NCBI GenBank assembly: GCA_016929525.1
Contig: JAFGIP010000045.1
Location: forward strand, 73,152-137,151
Length of the DNA stretch: 64,000 nucleotides
Direction of reading: 5' to 3'
From: Bacteroidales bacterium
Lineage (GTDB): Bacteria; Bacteroidota; Bacteroidia; Bacteroidales; UBA10428
Shown here: positions 62,969-64,000 of the stretch, one piece after another
Layout: each line of letters opens with the position of its first letter
How positions within the stretch are numbered: position 1 is the first letter of the stretch
Position numbers and translations under genes: made by a program
The notes under the pieces: model-generated
Database searches by the model: none
Seen by the model: only the letters and a program-made list of their open reading frames with translations
Told to the model about the DNA's origin: nothing

Positions 62969-64000
62969 ATGAGATTAGTAAAATTTCTGCCGTTTTTAGC
63001 TTTTTTCTTTACGCTTTTTGCCGGTGCCCAGGAAGCAGAATTGAAGTTTTCGCTGAACGGTGCGCTGGAGTACGCATTGCAACATAATAAAACCCTGCAG
63101 AATGCAAAGAATGACGTAGAGCTGTCGACAGAGCAGTTTAAAGAAGCTCGCGCCGCAGGTCTGCCTCAGGTCGATGGATCGGTAGATTACATGACCAACT
63201 TTAATTACGAGTTTGAATTTGCCTTTGGCGGTGAGGCTACTGCACCTGATATTGATTATGATCTGCTTGATGCAGGCGACTATGAGGTATTGAATTTTAT
63301 CGGGCAGGCTTTTGGTTCGTCGGGCAGTACCATTGTTATGGAAGACCAGGCCAGTGCCAATATTCAGGTGACGCAACTTATATTCAGCGGTCAGTACTGG
63401 ATTGGTTTGCAGCTGGCTAAACTGGGGCAATCCATTCGTGAAACCAGCCTTACTGTGACAGAACTTGACGTTAAAGAACAGGTAAACAACTCATACTACC
63501 TGATTCTTATGATAGAGAACATGTTAAAGGTTCTGGACGAAAACACCAACAACCTGAAGGAGATATATAAACACACTCAAAATATGTATGACTTTGGAAT
63601 GGCTGAACAAACGGATGTTGATCAGCTTTGGATAAATCTTTCACTGCTGGAAAATTCACGAAAAGAAATGGAGCAAAATTTACAGTTAAACTATAATATG
63701 TTTCGCTTTGTAATGGGAATAGAGACAAACGAAGATATTATCTTAACCGATAAGATGACAGACCTGGTACAATCTGTTGAAAATGTTGTACTGGTAGCAG
63801 ATTCATTTGACATAAATAATAATCCCACTTACCAGCTGTTGCTTACACAGGAAGATATGGGCAAAAAACAACTGAATATGCAAAAATGGGCTTATGCTCC
63901 CAGTGTGGTTGGTTACTATAATTACAAAGAAAAGCTGCTAACCTCCGATTTCGACCTGTCGCCTAAAAATGTTGCAGGAGTAACCCTTAGCGTACCAATT
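62969..64000 (+). CDS. TolC-family outer-membrane efflux protein (3' end cut by window edge)
   Basis: An open frame from ATG 62969 runs off the right end with 344 residues visible. It begins with a signal peptide (about 1-20; MRLVKFLPFLAFFFTLFAGA then QEAE). TolC features: FSLNGALEYALQHNKTLQNA (first helix of the outer-membrane efflux protein repeat), a loop with acidic residues, IQVTQLIFSGQYWIGLQLA for the beta-barrel strand, and DFGMAEQTDVDQLWINLSLLE for the second repeat. It should form the outer-membrane duct of an RND- or ABC-type pump whose other genes lie beyond the window. Confidence 0.92.
   Translation, partial: MRLVKFLPFLAFFFTLFAGAQEAELKFSLNGALEYALQHNKTLQNAKNDVELSTEQFKEARAAGLPQVDGSVDYMTNFNYEFEFAFGGEATAPDIDYDLLDAGDYEVLNFIGQAFGSSGSTIVMEDQASANIQVTQLIFSGQYWIGLQLAKLGQSIRETSLTVTELDVKEQVNNSYYLILMIENMLKVLDENTNNLKEIYKHTQNMYDFGMAEQTDVDQLWINLSLLENSRKEMEQNLQLNYNMFRFVMGIETNEDIILTDKMTDLVQSVENVVLVADSFDINNNPTYQLLLTQEDMGKKQLNMQKWAYAPSVVGYYNYKEKLLTSDFDLSPKNVAGVTLSVPI

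Overview
The window is chromosomal DNA from a Bacteroidota member, probably class Bacteroidia (Bacteroidales or Marinilabiliales; the order is inference). Evidence: a SusC/SusD outer-membrane pair, TamB next to TsaD, a parvulin/SurA/OstA-like gene row behind guaB, many Bacteroidota-specific DUF families (DUF5063, DUF2795, DUF3108, DUF1987/SiaC, DUF3788, CCC-motif plus DUF2752), AT-rich DNA, few Shine-Dalgarno sequences, and repeated TAnnTTTG boxes (the Bacteroidota -7 element) upstream of genes. The Rnf complex suggests an anaerobic or facultative lifestyle. I saw no rRNA, tRNA, CRISPR array, transposase or prophage gene.

Layout. 0-10 kb: DUF5063 gene (cut by the left edge), recQ, then guaB and an envelope biogenesis row (parvulin PPIase, SurA-N-like lipoprotein, SurA, OstA/LptA-like). 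10-14 kb: DUF2795, PduO-type cobalamin adenosyltransferase, a methyltransferase, recG. 14-18.7 kb: a SusC/SusD pair without neighbouring glycan enzymes. 18.7-22.3 kb: a minus-strand row ferredoxin-NADP reductase type flavoprotein, MiaB-type and MtaB methylthiotransferases. 22.4-29.5 kb: YdcF-like protein, an XRE/membrane-protein pair with a candidate operator, mutS2, a small lipoprotein, and a deacetylase-like/FemAB-like pair. 29.5-37.6 kb (minus strand): TSUP permease, unknown membrane protein, TonB-ExbD-ExbB, TamB. 37.6-40.6 kb: tsaD, a MESH1-like alarmone hydrolase, a SiaC-like phosphoprotein, DUF3108.

40.8-46.4 kb is a complete rseC-rnfBCDGEA operon for the ferredoxin:NAD+ oxidoreductase ion pump, followed closely by an acetyltransferase. 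47-49.7 kb holds the most unusual gene: a free-standing adenylation-thiolation-thioesterase synthetase without a condensation domain, whose usual amino-group-binding Asp is Ser. 49.7-52.4 kb is a minus-strand operon pfkB-CBS-ArsB/NhaD-type permease. 52.8-55.8 kb has an unknown Cys-motif protein, DUF3788 and DUF1846. 56-58.6 kb: an NTF2-like/flavodoxin-like pair and glyA, whose promoter is the clearest in the window. 58.8-61.5 kb is a row of five small membrane-protein genes, with a possible RNA pseudoknot between the first two. The right end has a methyltransferase and a GbsR/MarR regulator behind a perfect 12+12 palindrome, followed by a TolC-family gene cut by the window edge.

Most of the window is ordinary core genome. 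The best leads for something new are the A-T-TE synthetase, the kinase-CBS-permease operon, the CPR-like MiaB with its flavoprotein neighbour, the 59.5 kb RNA structure and the 52.8 kb Cys-motif protein.
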